From the NCBI GenBank assembly GCA_002633025.1, contig NMRB01000457.1, positions 77,485-141,484 on the forward strand: DNA of 64,000 bases. Direction: 5' to 3'. This document shows, piece by piece, positions 30,701-42,648 of the stretch. The notes below the pieces were generated by a model, which was given only the letters and a program-made list of their open reading frames with translations, searched no databases and had not been told where the DNA came from. The position numbers and the translations under genes were made by a program. Within the stretch, counting starts at the first letter, position 1. Every line of letters starts with the position of its first letter. This DNA comes from Notospermus geniculatus (Eukaryota > Nemertea > Pilidiophora > Heteronemertea > Lineidae).

Positions 30701-31049
30701 CCAAGATGGCCGCTACCGATGTGTCAACTGTCCCTACTCCTCCAAAAAAAAGGAGGAAACCGAATTTTTCAGCAGTTGAAGAGGCTCTTTTGATTGATTT
30801 GATGAAACAGCATCTCAGTATACTGACATCTAGTTTGACTAACACAGTCGCTAATCAGAAAAAGAAGCTGAGAGAAAATTACAGAGCAAAGTTTGTGGAG
30901 TAGATGACTGTGAATCTGTGAGTGGGAAGCTGTCTGATAAAAACGCACTCCCTCAGAGGTAAAAACCAAATGGCACAGCATGTCCAGTAAAGTGAAGTCA
31001 CTGGAACGTGCTAGGAAGCAGCACATGAAGACAACAGGAGGAGGTTAAT
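30701..31049 (+). pseudogene. Harbinger-type Myb/SANT-like gene, copy 2
   Basis: Starts MAATDVSTVPTPPKKRRKPN, then FSAVEEALLIDLMKQHLSIL. A frameshift/stop lies at about 30870-30905. Then come RTPSEVKTKWHSMSSKVKSL and ERARKQHMKTTGGG and a stop. It shares layout with the gene at 28339 and sequence with 32505-32600, which preserves the second half. Confidence 0.65.
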
Positions 31050-32504
31050 GCTTACATGTACTTCCCATTGGTTTAAGAGAGAATAGGATAGAATACGGTA
31101 CTTTTTTACACATCTTGTTCTGTTAGACCTGTACTTCTCTTTACCCTTAATCAACAAAAATGGATTTTAAAGAATTGAAAACTTTGATTGGTAAAAATTA
31201 CAGTAGATTGCAAATTCGGACGCTTGTTTGGGGGAAATTCCAGGAGTAATTCCGTGGGCTAGTCTTGTTTGAGTAGGCCTATGGATCGGCACTCCGATGC
31301 TGGAAGGGATTTAAATACAATCATTTCTAATTTCTTTTCGCCAGATTCTGATAGCTCCCTGTCGGAGAGCATGCTAAAACCCTTACCCCAGAAAAGATTT
31401 TGCACGAAAAGACGATTCAAGCCTAGGCTAACCGGTAGAAGAACAGTGGGCACGCAGACCGTTATTGCAGGTTCAAGATTCATTGTGCTGCATGTGACTG
31501 CGTCAGAGATTTGAATTTGGCGCCTTACAAAACTTCAGCTACAAGAGATGCGTGCACAGCACCATGTGCTTCCGCCCTAGCCTGCAACTTTGGGCTCACG
31601 ATGGACTTTTTGCTTTTTGTCCAGTTTTGTGTTTTGATTATTTCTAACATCAGGAGGAATAGAGGTATTGTATCGCTCTGGTAGTGAAAGGAAATGTATA
31701 GAATGCATAGGTGATATTAATTGTAAAACTAATTCATTATTGAGAAAGTTGAAGGCTGTTTTAATGAGGGTCTTTTCGGACCATGCCTTATATAGCGTTA
31801 GTTTCCGTTAGTAATGACAGGTGGCACCACTAGCTGATGTGCACATGTTTGCACACCAGAAATGAAGGTTGTGTGTATTTCTGTGCATCCCTTAGATGTT
31901 GAAGTGTTTTCCTGAGAATTATGGACACCTTATGTAAGATTAATGACACTGTTGGGGTGATAGTGTATGTTTAATACTCTCTTGTTGATCTTGGATGTTT
32001 CATCAGATTTTGAGGTCACCATGTGTGATAAATGTTCCTCTTTTTTTAATTTCAGTTCTTACAGGATCTGTGACAAAATATGTGACCGATGTGCTTCGAA
32101 ATGTTCTACATGTATGTGGTACTCTATTGCCTGTTGTGTAACGTGTTCTTGACGGGTTCCAGTGTGGTTCCTACTCCTAGTGATGTACGTGTATGTTGTG
32201 GAGGAACTGTTGTAACCAAACGTTTCCTGACGGCGAATGTATTAATAAAGACAGACGAGGTTAAACGGAAAGATTCTCGTTTTTTCATCGATAACCGTCA
32301 CACTGCACATGTTCGACTCTCACCAGCTCTGCCCTACTCTCAGCCCAAGATGCGAATCTTCGACTGAGGAAGTCGGATACAGTCGCAAAAACCAAGGAAC
32401 GCAGACAGCCTCATGCGGACAGATGGACATTATGATAAATTCTGATTATTTGTACATTGCAGAGTAAGGTATAATGTATAGGCCGCATCACCAGACCTAA
32501 AATT
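31050..32504. other. No recognised gene
   Basis: An 81-codon frame (31269-31514) with a Ser/Arg-rich composition is the only candidate, and I do not recognise it. The rest is AT-rich. A possible late AATAAA-like signal occurs at about 32240 (attaataaagac). Confidence 0.3.
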
Positions 32505-32792
32505 AAATCGGAGGTAAAAACAAAATGGCACAGCATGTCCAGTAAAGCGAAGTCCCTGGAACGTGCTAGGAAGCAGCACATGAAGACAACAGGAGGTCAT
32601 CCACCACCTCAGCTTCCTGAGTCTGCACAGAAGATCGTTGAGATCAGTGCATGTCCTTCCTGGACAGGCATTGGTGGAGGGATGGAGACAGAGGCACCAA
32701 TGACCCTGTCATCATCAGACATGTCAGACCAACCTCAACCTGGCCCATCTCAACCTGCAGCAGCAGCAGAGGCACCACCAGGCCCAGCATAA
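32505..32792 (+). pseudogene. Harbinger-type Myb/SANT-like gene, copy 3 (C-terminal half)
   Basis: SEVKTKWHSMSSKAKSLERA, then KQHMKTTGGHPPPQLPESAQ and IVEISACPSWTGIGGGM, and a Gln/Pro/Ala tail to a stop. About 90 bp are nearly identical to 30960-31045, but here the frame continues into the usual KTGGGPPP-like end. It may equally be the missing second half of copy 2, displaced by 1.5 kb of inserted DNA. Confidence 0.65.
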
Positions 32793-32798
32793 ATCAAA

Positions 32799-33060
32799 AT
32801 GTTTGAATTCCCAAACTCATCTTCTATTTCTAGACATTTGGCAACGCACCAGTGCTTGAACTGCCAGAGAAAAGGCATGCCAGATGTGTTAATCCAGCAT
32901 GTATTGGACGAGCACATCCAGCCAAAAGAATGTCCGTTCGTTTGCGTCCTCGGCGGAGGACGATTTAAGAGTCGTGCTGCAGCTCAACGTCACTTCGCTG
33001 ACAAGCCTAGTATCATGTCACTACTGCATGAATGAGTCAGTTACCTACCAGACGCTGATC
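32799..33060 (+). CDS. Hypothetical Cys/His-containing small protein
   Basis: 78 codons. ATHQCLNCQRKGMPDVLIQH then VLDEH gives C-x2-C...H-x5-H spacing, and KECPFVCVLGGGRFKSRAAA + QRHF a second C-x3-C...H pair, so it may bind zinc. AATAAA follows at about 33121-33127. No family was recognised. Confidence 0.3.
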
Positions 33061-33114
33061 CATCAACATTATTCATTGTACCATTCTCTATGCCTATAAA
33101 TATATAGTTAGTTA

Positions 33115-33130
33115 GATTCATAAATAAAGG
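33115..33130 (+). promoter_or_regulatory. Polyadenylation signal AATAAA
   Basis: ataaataaaggac contains AATAAA about 85 bp after the preceding stop. It would serve the upstream small gene or be part of a long terminal repeat preceding the next frame. Confidence 0.5.
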
Positions 33131-33187
33131 ACTTTATACACATCTCCATCTCCGGATTCATCTCTCCTCCAACGACAAGAACATTAC

Positions 33188-33799
33188 ATGTTCCAACGTC
33201 ACTTCAAACTGCAGAAGAAGTTTGCCGAAAACGTCAAAGGAACGAAGAAGGGGTGGAACGCCGCCTCAACCAACCGCTATATTCGACCGTTGGTGACGTC
33301 TGAGGAGGCTGAGATGGTATATGAGATGCCACTACCACGTCCGGTGCCGTCAAAAGAAACTACACCACCAGCGACATCAGCATTCGAATGCCCACATCTG
33401 TTCACGCCGGGTAAACAGTGGAGTAAGATTTACTCAGATAATATTGAGCAAGTAATCCACGATATGGACGCTAAGGTAACCTTGCGGTCACCTGTCAAAG
33501 ATGGACATGTTCGCCTTAACGAACCAACATACTTGCCATACGGCCACAGCAGAGACCTGTTAGGGGCGGTGCTACGGTTGCAAGACACGTGTAACAAGAT
33601 GGACTTTAAGTTCGAGCAAGTTGTCGATTCGGTGGAGGAGGACGAGATGCGGTGGGAACACACGTTTGAAGTCGATATGGAAAGGATCGCATTGTTACAG
33701 CAGTTAACTGTGATCATGCGAGAACAGACAGAGGAACTTTGCAAGATGATCTACAACAGATGCGGATCAGTTATGCTATGCCGAGACAAGAAGAGATGA
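33188..33799 (+). CDS. Hypothetical 203-aa protein, intact frame
   Basis: The longest intact frame in this part of the window. Basic N-terminus (FQRHFKLQKKFAENVKGTKK), then SNAIRPLV-like text (NRYIRPLVTSEEAEMVYEMP), a Pro/Thr linker, and ECPHLFTPGKQWSKIYSDNI. It ends in a long helical acidic region (FEQVVDSVEEDEMRWEHTFE) with possible coiled-coil character. It has no recognised domain. It stands between transposon debris on both sides and could be an ORF1-like structural protein of a mobile element. The start chosen is the first ATG; upstream sequence has stops. Confidence 0.4.
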   Translation: MFQRHFKLQKKFAENVKGTKKGWNAASTNRYIRPLVTSEEAEMVYEMPLPRPVPSKETTPPATSAFECPHLFTPGKQWSKIYSDNIEQVIHDMDAKVTLRSPVKDGHVRLNEPTYLPYGHSRDLLGAVLRLQDTCNKMDFKFEQVVDSVEEDEMRWEHTFEVDMERIALLQQLTVIMREQTEELCKMIYNRCGSVMLCRDKKR

Positions 33800-33830
33800 C
33801 CTATAACTCTGTTTCATCTCATAATCACGT

Positions 33831-33890
33831 CACTCCGTGATCACGTGAGATAGTGTACGCCCACTAGCTCCAAAGCAATTGTGACACTGC
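33831..33890. repeat. Dispersed repeat shared with 5225-5290
   Basis: ctccgtgatcacgtgagata + gtg, then ac-c-actagctcca and ttgtg-cactgct, as near 5227. It is about 80% similar by eye. Confidence 0.7.
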
Positions 33891-33929
33891 TATGCTCCTG
33901 AGCAGACGTCTTTTACTGGTATTCGACAC

Positions 33930-34400
33930 GTGAACGCGGCGATACTGAAAATTTTTTCCTGCTTTCTTGTCCTTGGACTTACTTGGAGTACTATCGGTAC
34001 TGTGATTCTACTAATGACAGACGACGAACTCTTGCTGGATTACAAGATGGATGATACTAATCATGCTAATAAGGATAAGGATACCAATAAGGATAAGGAT
34101 ACCAGGGATTCCTCTGAATCCCGGGGCGGCTCTGCCGCACTTACTAAGGTGCTTGCGGGTATGCAGGCATCCTTAGAGGGAATCTCGAAACGCCTCGCAA
34201 AAGTCGAGGGAAAAGACGGGGAAGGGCCGCCAGCAGCCAAAAGAGCCAAGGCCTGTCATGACGTCAGTGACAGTGAGGATGGTGACGACGACAAAAGTTA
34301 TGTGCTGGACAGTAGTGGCACCTCTGATGTCGAGTCTTCCCACTGGTTGAAGGCTGAGTCATTGTCCTTCAAACAGTTTGTGGGGGTTAAGAGTTGCTAA
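33930..34400 (+). CDS. Gag-like hydrophilic protein (possibly DIRS-type), low certainty
   Basis: 156 codons. A hydrophobic start precedes a charged part with (KDKDTN)n repeats from a small tandem repeat (aataaggataaggatacc). ALTKVLAGMQASLEGISKRL follows, then a basic patch PAAKRAKACHD and acidic DSEDGDDDKS. A short coiled coil, then an AKRAK patch and an acidic tail, resemble DIRS gag-like first ORFs. The real start may be the internal Met at about 34017. Confidence 0.3.
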   Translation: MNAAILKIFSCFLVLGLTWSTIGTVILLMTDDELLLDYKMDDTNHANKDKDTNKDKDTRDSSESRGGSAALTKVLAGMQASLEGISKRLAKVEGKDGEGPPAAKRAKACHDVSDSEDGDDDKSYVLDSSGTSDVESSHWLKAESLSFKQFVGVKSC

Positions 34401-36780
34401 GATTCATCCACACTGCCCTGAATTCTGCTGATGATTTGACCAAGGGGTCTGAAGCCAACAGAATGAGATGGATGGTCGTTGGACTACAGGGCCTGCCCAG
34501 AGTTTTTCAGGAAAGAAGACCACTGGCGAGCCCAGCAAACCCTTGTAACCCCTGACAAGGATGCTGAGAGTCCCCGACATGCCCGATTCGGGCCAAAGAT
34601 ATCTGCAGCTGGTGTCAAGCTTACCCCGGCCACCGATCAAGTAGGAAAACTTCCCCAGTTGGACTAGACATGCTAGACTGCTTAGTGTAACTGCTCACTG
34701 CTTCTGGTTTGTTAAGAACGTCAAGGTCAAAGGGTAAGAATTGAGACCACAGAACTAGAGGCAGAAGAACTGGAGAGAGCTGAGAGATATTGGTTTTCTA
34801 CTGCTCAGGGGGAATGTGCTCGTGATTGGGAAACACGTTGTACGGTAGGTACTTAGCCCCTTTCCGAGATGATAAAGGCTAACCTCCTTATCCATCCAAT
34901 ACCCCAGCTATGAACAGTAGTTTAGGCCAAGAAACAAAGAATTGGGGTTAACGGCCATAAACACTTGTCACTGATATCTCACCGGTGTCTTTTGTTTTTA
35001 GAACTACACGAACACAATCCAGAGGCTTATGGGCGAGGGATGCAAGGGGGAAAATGTATTCTTAGGAGTTGAGAATTCGGGAGTGGAGATCAGGTTGACA
35101 TGATCTCCCTTCTCCAGCTGAAATGTGGATCCGGAATGGAGGAAAGAATTAATTATCAAAAAACGTTTGTTTAGGAATGGAGGGATGCATTCCCTCCATT
35201 TAGAAATGAACGGCTACCGCTACGGCAGCCTAGCGGCAGCCCGCGTAGCTATGTCATTTATGACCCACGGGAAATTCCACAGCATCACTGAAATCCCGTC
35301 AATGAAAAAAAAAGTAGTTGTCGGCTAAGCCAAGTCATTCACATGCCAAAAAAGAAACATATTCCTGAATTATATTCCATATTCCTGTTCACTTTTTCCT
35401 GCGTGACCGTCGAGCTTGCTTCTGTAAAACAGTCCGACAGTGAAGAGTATCATTATACCATAAGAAACTGACGTTCGGCTGACTCTGTAGCGCCAGATTA
35501 GTACCAAAATCCTCCGGTGGGGATTTCTAGGCCGAAAACTGTACCATAGAAATTGTTCGTTGTGCGTCACTAACTGCATCAATTAAACGGCCGAAATGGG
35601 GCTCGTTGATAAATTTGGTTCCTTCTTTTCACATTGTTGTCAACTTTTCATAGTGTCTACACTTCATTCGGTTAGTTTTTGGTTGAAAAACTGACGTTGG
35701 TTGGTGCGGACATGGCCGTTAACCAAAGAACTAAAATTGCTCAGCTCGACAAATAATCTCAGAGTCAGGCAATTTGACGACCTGGTTCACGAATGTGACT
35801 CGCCGACTACGCCGTTTTATCGCCTGGCGGCGAGCCCATGAACCGCTGCGTCCAGGTGGTGAAGAGCAGTGAGTGAGAGTCCAATCCAATCCAGGTTTTC
35901 TCAGTCCAGGGTTTTCGAATACCCTGTATGGACAGTTTACGATCCCAGAAAATACCGACCATAGGGTACAGGGGGATGACAAAATACATGTACATTATCC
36001 CGCCACTAGAGAACAGTGGAAGAGCTTTTGTCGTGGAGGTCACTTTTGTAACACCCTGTAGTATGTCACGTAACCTGCAGATAAAACGTGGGTTTCCCAA
36101 ACATGGACTTTAAAAACTGATGCAACGAAAATCATTTTGCACAGAGCATTATTTTATTCATAAGCGGGTAATACAGGATAATGCAAGCTAAAAATCATAT
36201 TCTTGTCTACGATTAATATTGTGTTTGTTTCAATCAACCAAGCAAAGTTATCATGGATGATATCTGATCGATGAATGTCAAGTAGGATATGCACACACAA
36301 TTCATAGCAAAATGAAGATTTTATATTTTTGCGAATATCAAACTGATAATCCATTTGAAGCCAGAAACAATTCTCTACGAAGACAATGAGGAACCCGCAT
36401 AACTTTTTATCCCGACAGGTCGGCGCTGTGAGCCGTTGTACCGAAGACGTCAAAAACGGAGCAACGCAACGCAATGACATCGCGTCACGACATCTTTGAC
36501 GCAGTGGAGCTCGGATGAGACATCGGAAAAGGCACGACCGCTCACAGCGCCTCCTAGTGGCGGTAGTTCTCCAGTTTCCTCACTGTAGCATCAAGAAATA
36601 TCAAGGCCTGGGGTCACTTGATCTTCAGACTACGATCCACTCACGATGGAGTGTAGTATGAAAGCTGAGCGCTATGAACCCTTCATGATTCAAGATGAGT
36701 TGTAGGCGAAACCTCGAAACACCCATTCGGCATTGGACAAAATTATACAAAACAATTCATCTATAAAATGACAATGGGTG
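34401..36780. other. No recognised gene
   Basis: Only short frames of no clear meaning (for example 35125-35328, MHSLHLEMNGYRYGSLAAAR). No inverted repeats large enough to call. GC-richer short stretch at 36420-36560 with several acgtc/gcgtc motifs. Confidence 0.3.
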
Positions 36781-36789
36781 GTATGAATA

Positions 36790-37575
36790 AAAAAAAAGTG
36801 CCAATGGCACTGTGCCCTTTTGGCTTGAAGCATGGTGATGGCCAAGGGAGAAATAACGCTTTATGTTTTTTTGGTTTTGGCGCCCGTAGAGTCAAGAATT
36901 AGATTTTACCAAAAATTCATCCCAGTTTACGCTACAGCCTAGAGGAAGATATGTGCAAAGTTCAAAGCAATAGGGGCAAACCATTATAAAATGAGCCGAT
37001 TTCATAATTTGACGCAAACTTTGACCTCTGTGAACTTGAAAAGTAGGTCAAATTAAAAACTTGAGTGCTATACCGTATGTATCCTTATTAAATATACCCA
37101 TGAAAAAACATTGACAAAAATCCACCTCTCGGTTAGGAAGAAATAGCACTTTCCATGATTTGGGTTTTGGCCCCCTGGTGGCTAAGTAAAGAATATGATT
37201 TCACCGAAATTTTGTCTGTAAGTTGCTATAACCTAGAGGTACATGTGTACAAAGTTTCAACACAACAGTTCAAACCATTATCAAAATATAGCCCTTTGAA
37301 ATTTTTCACAAAACGCCCCCTGGAGGCCAAAATAGGAATCCAACCGTGCTCAAAATCGAACTCGACCTAGATCTTAGGCCCATATGTACACCCACCAAAG
37401 ACCAAAAAGATGCGTCAAAAAATAAAGGCGCTAGAGCGCTAACAAACCAACAGTTTACGGACGCAGCCTACGTACGTATGTACGTACGTACGGATTGACG
37501 CACGACAGACCACCACTCAATGACCCCAACCACAGCTTAAGCCCTGCTGGGCCTTGCGGCCAAGCGGGCTAAAAA
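36790..37575. repeat. Dispersed non-coding repeat, long copy
   Basis: Begins gtgccaatggcactgtgccc and contains cttgaaaagtaggtcaaatt, two ggttttggc-cccc-tgg-gg blocks and agttgctataacctagaggt. It ends in a tacgtacg-rich stretch and ggccaagcgggctaaaaa. Shorter relatives lie at 26371-26635 and 58060-58435. The family appears to be a moderately repetitive, non-coding intergenic repeat. Confidence 0.7.
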
Positions 37576-37588
37576 TCAGTATCATATA

Positions 37589-38458
37589 CAGTATCGGACT
37601 TAATTATTAGAACAGAGGGAATCCAAGTTTTCATTCAAGGCAAAATTTCCGCTTCTGTTTTCCAGTATCTATATCAAAAATATTTGAAGTCAGTCCTAGA
37701 TATGCACTCCTCCAGTCTGATAGGTTTTCGCTGAAATCAGATACTGGATATCACGAGAACGGTGAAAATATCGAAATTTGACACATTTCTTGAGATTTGC
37801 TACTATCACCAGTCTATCTGGATATTTTGTAGACTTTTTTCTGTTCCAACAACATGTTAAATGGGGGTATAATCTGGTGATGTTTGGATGCTGATACTGA
37901 TTCGCCAAAAGCAGGGATTCAACTTTTCATGTTTTTGAGATTTCTCACGATTTTGATATTTTGCAATATTTATGAAGTGACTGGGTCGAAAGTGATTTTA
38001 TTTGTTGGGGTTGATTTAGGCCCTTTTTGTCTATCTCATCCAATTTCATTTTACAGTTGGCGAGCAATACAAAGATTCCTTGATAATCTCAAAATTTTAC
38101 TGGAAAATCTCAAAAACATGAAACTTGAATCTCAGCTGTATGAATATCAACTTCGGTATCCAAACGCTGTCAGATTATACCCCTATTCAATATGCTGTTG
38201 CAGGAGAAAAAAATCCACAAAATATCCAGACAAAATGGTGATAACAGCAAATCTCAAGAAATATGTCAAATTGTGATATTTTCGCCATTCTCATGATATC
38301 CAGCACCTGAAATCAGCGAAAACCTATCAGGCTCGAGGAGTGCATATCTAGGACTGACTTCAAATACTTTTGATACAGATATTGGAATACAGAAGCGGAA
38401 ATTTTGCCTTGAATGAAACCCTGAATTCCCCTTGTTCTAATAATTACGTCCGATACTG
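37589..38458. mobile_element. 870-bp foldback element, CAGTATCGGAC ends
   Basis: cagtatcggacttaattatt at 37589 and the inverse aataattacgtccgatactg ending at 38458. The arms of about 300 bp each remain alignable as diverged inverted repeats; for example, both strands translate to a KKSTKYPD-containing frame. No transposase; no clear target duplication. Confidence 0.85.
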
Positions 38459-38743
38459 TGTAATAGTGTAAAAATGCTGGTTATTTTGATCTGCAAGCTC
38501 CACCAATGCAAATCCAGGCTGGAGTGATACAGCCACCAAAATCAGGACTGATACAGGATTTCAACTGTCGGACCCGTATCAGTCCAGCAAAATCAGGACC
38601 GATACAGATTTTGACTGTTAGATGCGTCACGGTACAACGACACGATGTCGAATGACGTCACGACGTCGTATGTCATTGGATATTTTTCGTAGGTGCCTTG
38701 TATATAGGCCTCTATGATACAAATACATGTATCATGTGTATCA

Positions 38744-38876
38744 TCATATGTGCTGAGCTGTATCAGTCCCTTGTATCATGGCCTTCGACCCCGTATCATC
38801 CCTCGGGCTCCGCCGTCGGAATGATACGGGGTCATGATACCGGGGCTGATACAACTCAGCTCATATGATAACATCT
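38744..38876. repeat. GTATCA-rich imperfect palindrome
   Basis: atatgtgctgagctgtatca, then ccccgtatcatcc, pairs with ggaatgatacgggg and tgatacaactcagctcatat. The loop is ctcgggctccgccgtc. Several further gatac/gtatc motifs lie upstream to 38530. Confidence 0.75.
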
Positions 38877-38924
38877 AAGTATCTACTAGCTAGTAGTTAC
38901 TAGAAGTAAAAGTAGGCACTAGTT

Positions 38925-39308
38925 CCAAGTTATTACTCCAACCAAGTAGAAGTGAACACTTGAATTCATATGAATAAACAGTTGCTTCTACTGCAAAGTA
39001 ATCACTTCTGCCCTACTAGTTTTTACTCGTCTGAGTCCTGTCGCCCGAAAAATCAGACAAAATGTCATGTTATTTCAAGAAAATTTCTCAAAATGGTAAA
39101 AAATTTTCGCCCATTTTGAGAAATTGAAAAAATTCACGCAAAATTCCAAAATTTCCAACTTCTTATTTTCCACTTTTATTTCTTACTCCCTTCAAGTTAT
39201 TACTCCAACCAAGTAGAAATGAACACTTGAATTCATATGAATAAACAGTTGCTTCTACTGCAAAGTAATCACTTCTGCCCTACTAGTTTTTACTCGTCTG
39301 AGTCCTGG
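38925..39308. repeat. ~120-bp direct repeat (38925-39048 and 39188-39308)
   Basis: Both copies run from caagttattactccaacc to actcgtctgagtcctg with one visible substitution, separated by about 140 bp of AT-rich DNA. The near identity suggests a recent duplication. Confidence 0.9.
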
Positions 39309-39730
39309 GTTCACTGTACTGAAATTGGTCAACCACATAATACCGAAATGTGGTAATAAGGATGTTTTGAAAATATTTCCTTTGTTCCATGGGGTGAGTG
39401 AGGATACACCTTTATTGTGTATGTGCATCAAGTGAAAGACACGTCACCATTATGACCTTAGGTACTTAAAGGGGTGGTTCACTGGATATTTTGTGCCGGT
39501 GTAACATCTGTCAGTGTTCCCCATTTGTGAGGGTTCTCCTACTATTGTCTGGCGGAATAAGCGGCGACTTGACAATAGGGGACCCAGAGAGAAACATGTC
39601 GATTTATCTGCCAGCGTCTCAAAAACAATAGGAGGGACACACTCACCCGCAGAAACACTGTTCCATCTAACATTATGCTACCCCTACTATATTACGATAT
39701 TATTTGAACTTAAAAATTTTGATGACCTGG

Positions 39731-39866
39731 GACCTTATTCACAAAGCTCCCGTAACTTTAAGGGTACGCAAATCCTTTGTCACGCTGGTAGTGAACAATA
39801 GGTTGTCCACAAAAGGACACTAGTTTGCGCACTCCCGTAAGTTACGGGAGCTTCGTGAATAAGGTC
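39731..39866. mobile_element. 136-bp MITE with CCTGG duplication
   Basis: gaccttattcacaaagctcc at the left and ggagcttcgtgaataaggtc at the right. cctgg stands at 39726-39730 and 39867-39871. The inner stem continues through cgtaac-tta. Confidence 0.85.
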
Positions 39867-40307
39867 CCTGGACTAGCGTCGAGGTAAGTTGGATTCTCCC
39901 GTAGGTCTGTAGCTACCTTGAAAATTTCAAGCAATAACTGGGAATACTGCTGATTATTCATATCCTCGGCAGTATTTACTGTTTTTGGAGTAACTACTGC
40001 ATTAGTATTAACGAATACTTAGTAGTAGTAGCTACAAGTAATTACTTGCAGTAATTACTCCTGTTTTATATATATAGTCACCAGTAAATACTTCAAAAAC
40101 TGGAGTAAACGTTATTACTTATTATTATTCATATCAACCTGTATCTCATCAATCAGGCAGTTCACTTCCAGCCAAACAGACGTCATTGAAAAATTTCACA
40201 TTTTACATGAATCAAATAATATAAACACATATATCATTAAAATGACATTATCATAGATCTACATAATTGTGTAAGTTAGGCATCCTAGAAGGCCAGGCTG
40301 GGTCATA

Positions 40308-41117
40308 AGGCGGGGGGCTACCTATAGCTGAGTTCATTCCCTAGTGGCAGTCCACGGAACTGGCCTTTGTGCGCTGGTCAAACGACCAGTCATTCACATT
40401 CAGATTAAATCCGATCACACTGATATACTGTTTTCGAAAACCAATCTTCAGTGTACGTGCCGACCCTAAATCTTTGGTATCCACTGCGGGTATTGTTCAG
40501 CCCTGTCGCTGGTGCTTTGGTCACAAATGGCCGAACAGAGTTTACTCAAAGAGCGCGAATAGTGCAAATCTACATAACAAAGAAGTAACTTGCCAGCGGT
40601 ATGGAAATTTTCAAATTTCCCAAACAAGTTTTTCTCTTTTTTGGACACATATATTTGAAAATTTTATTTTGGATGTATTGCCATATGTGCATTCTAGGGC
40701 AACACGATCGCCTTTTTTGGATAGTTGGTCGGGAATATGAAATATTTCAAAAACTGTAAATCGAGTCTTTTTTGGCATTAGGTAGTTTATACCAATTAAA
40801 TGGAAAGTACTCTCGTAAAAAATGGATCGTTAGCCCCTGCAGGCATCAGGCCTGTATGTTACAGACTATGTAGGAAACTGATGTGTCGCATCCCAAGTCT
40901 GCAAAATTGTTTGCAAACTCAAATTTTGACAACTTGTTATAACTTAATTAACTCCCTCGTAATTGGTCAAAATGAACAATTCTTTCACAGAACGGGAGCA
41001 TAAAGGTTGTAGCTAAAACATTTTGTTGACATCAATTAGTTACTTTGTGTCATGAATATGTTAGGACGCTTGTTTTCAAAGAGCGTCAATAAAGTCGGCA
41101 TAGGTAGCCCCCCGCCT
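40308..41117. mobile_element. 810-bp non-autonomous element, perfect 18-bp ends, TA duplication
   Basis: aggcggggggctacctat at 40308 is matched perfectly by ataggtagccccccgcct ending at 41117, with TA on each side (40306-40307, 41118-41119). A 123-codon frame inside (40369-40740) has no known motif. Probably mobilised by a TA-targeting transposase. Confidence 0.85.
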
Positions 41118-41119
41118 TA

Positions 41120-42648
41120 AGGATAACGCACATTTATGTCAAGACATACTTGGGTTAGGATAATGGATAAGCTACATGTATATGCGATGTAACCGATACA
41201 CACTGCATCACAAATATATCGTAAGCAAGAGTATATACATGTACTTGTGATCTAAGTAACTACACAACTACAAGCGATTGTAAAATATGTCCGGGCTTGT
41301 CAATAGGGCCAACAGTCTGATCTGTGAAATAGATGTGGTCACAGAATACTTGGTGTTCAAATATGAAATTGATAGAAACATATGATCATAAAGAGAAATA
41401 AGAGCAGCACTGTTTTCTGTACACAATATGTAAGTATTTTTATGTCGGGTAGAGACCGGTGTCGGATTGGTAACGCATTTTAAGAATCTGAGGTTACCAG
41501 AACATCTACATCAAATTCAGATTATGATTATTGTCTGTTCTAAATGAAATAGCTTTACAGGTGTGGCATATGCACGTGTTTCCGTATGTCAGTGTTTCCC
41601 GTTATTATTTGGGAAACGCCGGGAGATAGATCGACACGCGTCCTGTGTGTCCCCATATTGTCAAGCCGCAGCTTATTCCGTCCTACAAACGTGGGGAACA
41701 CTCACAAATGGTGAACATTCAATAACGCTACACCGTATCGTGTGTTTTTCCTCTCCTCCCTGGAATTCTTCTGTTAAAGGCAAGCACGCATGCGCATGCC
41801 CTTGATCGCTGGCCCGTTATCGGTCAAATTATATCTTCAAAACCCGCAACATATTTTAGATTTTTTCAACCACATGAAGAGAATCAATCTCGTACCCACA
41901 GTTCACTGCCACATTAAACTCTGGAAAGGGCTAGACCGGTACTACTTTTGCACAATGCAAATGCATTGCTGACGGCGGATGAATTCCTGACCGTTGCACA
42001 ACCAATTGCGTAGGGATTCGAAAGAGTTCGTACTTTATTCCTCAATAAAACATTTATTCGCCAACAACCTGACAACGGAATGTTAAAATAGTACCGTAGT
42101 ATTTTTACAAATACTGGAATAAATTCTAATTTTAGGTATGATTACTTTATCAAATGATTTGTAAAATCTACGAGCACAAGAATCTTGTGCTGGGTTCCAG
42201 CCATTTTCAGAGGTCTTAGCCGAGGAACGATGGTGGCAACCTCTTCAGATTGGAAGAGAATAGGAGCTGTCAGTCAGTTGAACCAATAGTTCCACTACGG
42301 TCCAATTCAATGCCTAGCAGACCCATTCATTTTCTTTTGTATTGGTGCACTAGAACTTTGCTGCCATCTTTCGGCAATAGCGCGGCTGACTGCTCCTATT
42401 GTTTCTCTTAAAGTAAAAGTTGAAATTCTGTCACTTGAAATTAGATTTCAACCTTTCTACTTTAATAACATGTTGCGAGTTGCGCCACTCGAGTGTCCAG
42501 TATCGATTTGTAAGTTATATCTGATGATAAAACCAGAGGAATCGGAATCAGTGTTGGTTTACGTTTAGTGCGGCTTAGAGATATGAGTAGTCCTAGGCCT
42601 GTGTGTGGATATAATTGCAGCGTCGACAACAATGGGTTGGCATATGAG
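41120..42648. other. No recognised gene; one small inverted repeat
   Basis: gagaataggagctgtcagtc at about 42255 and its near inverse gctgactgctcctattgttt at about 42385 form a short inverted repeat. Otherwise only short frames. Confidence 0.35.

Noticed and set aside
37696-38276. Two related frames (KKSTKYPD) on opposite strands
   Set aside because: Again the arms of a foldback element (37589-38458), not genes.
40369-40740. Transposase gene inside the 810-bp TIR element
   Set aside because: The 123-codon frame has no DDE or other motif and a composition like translated non-coding DNA.
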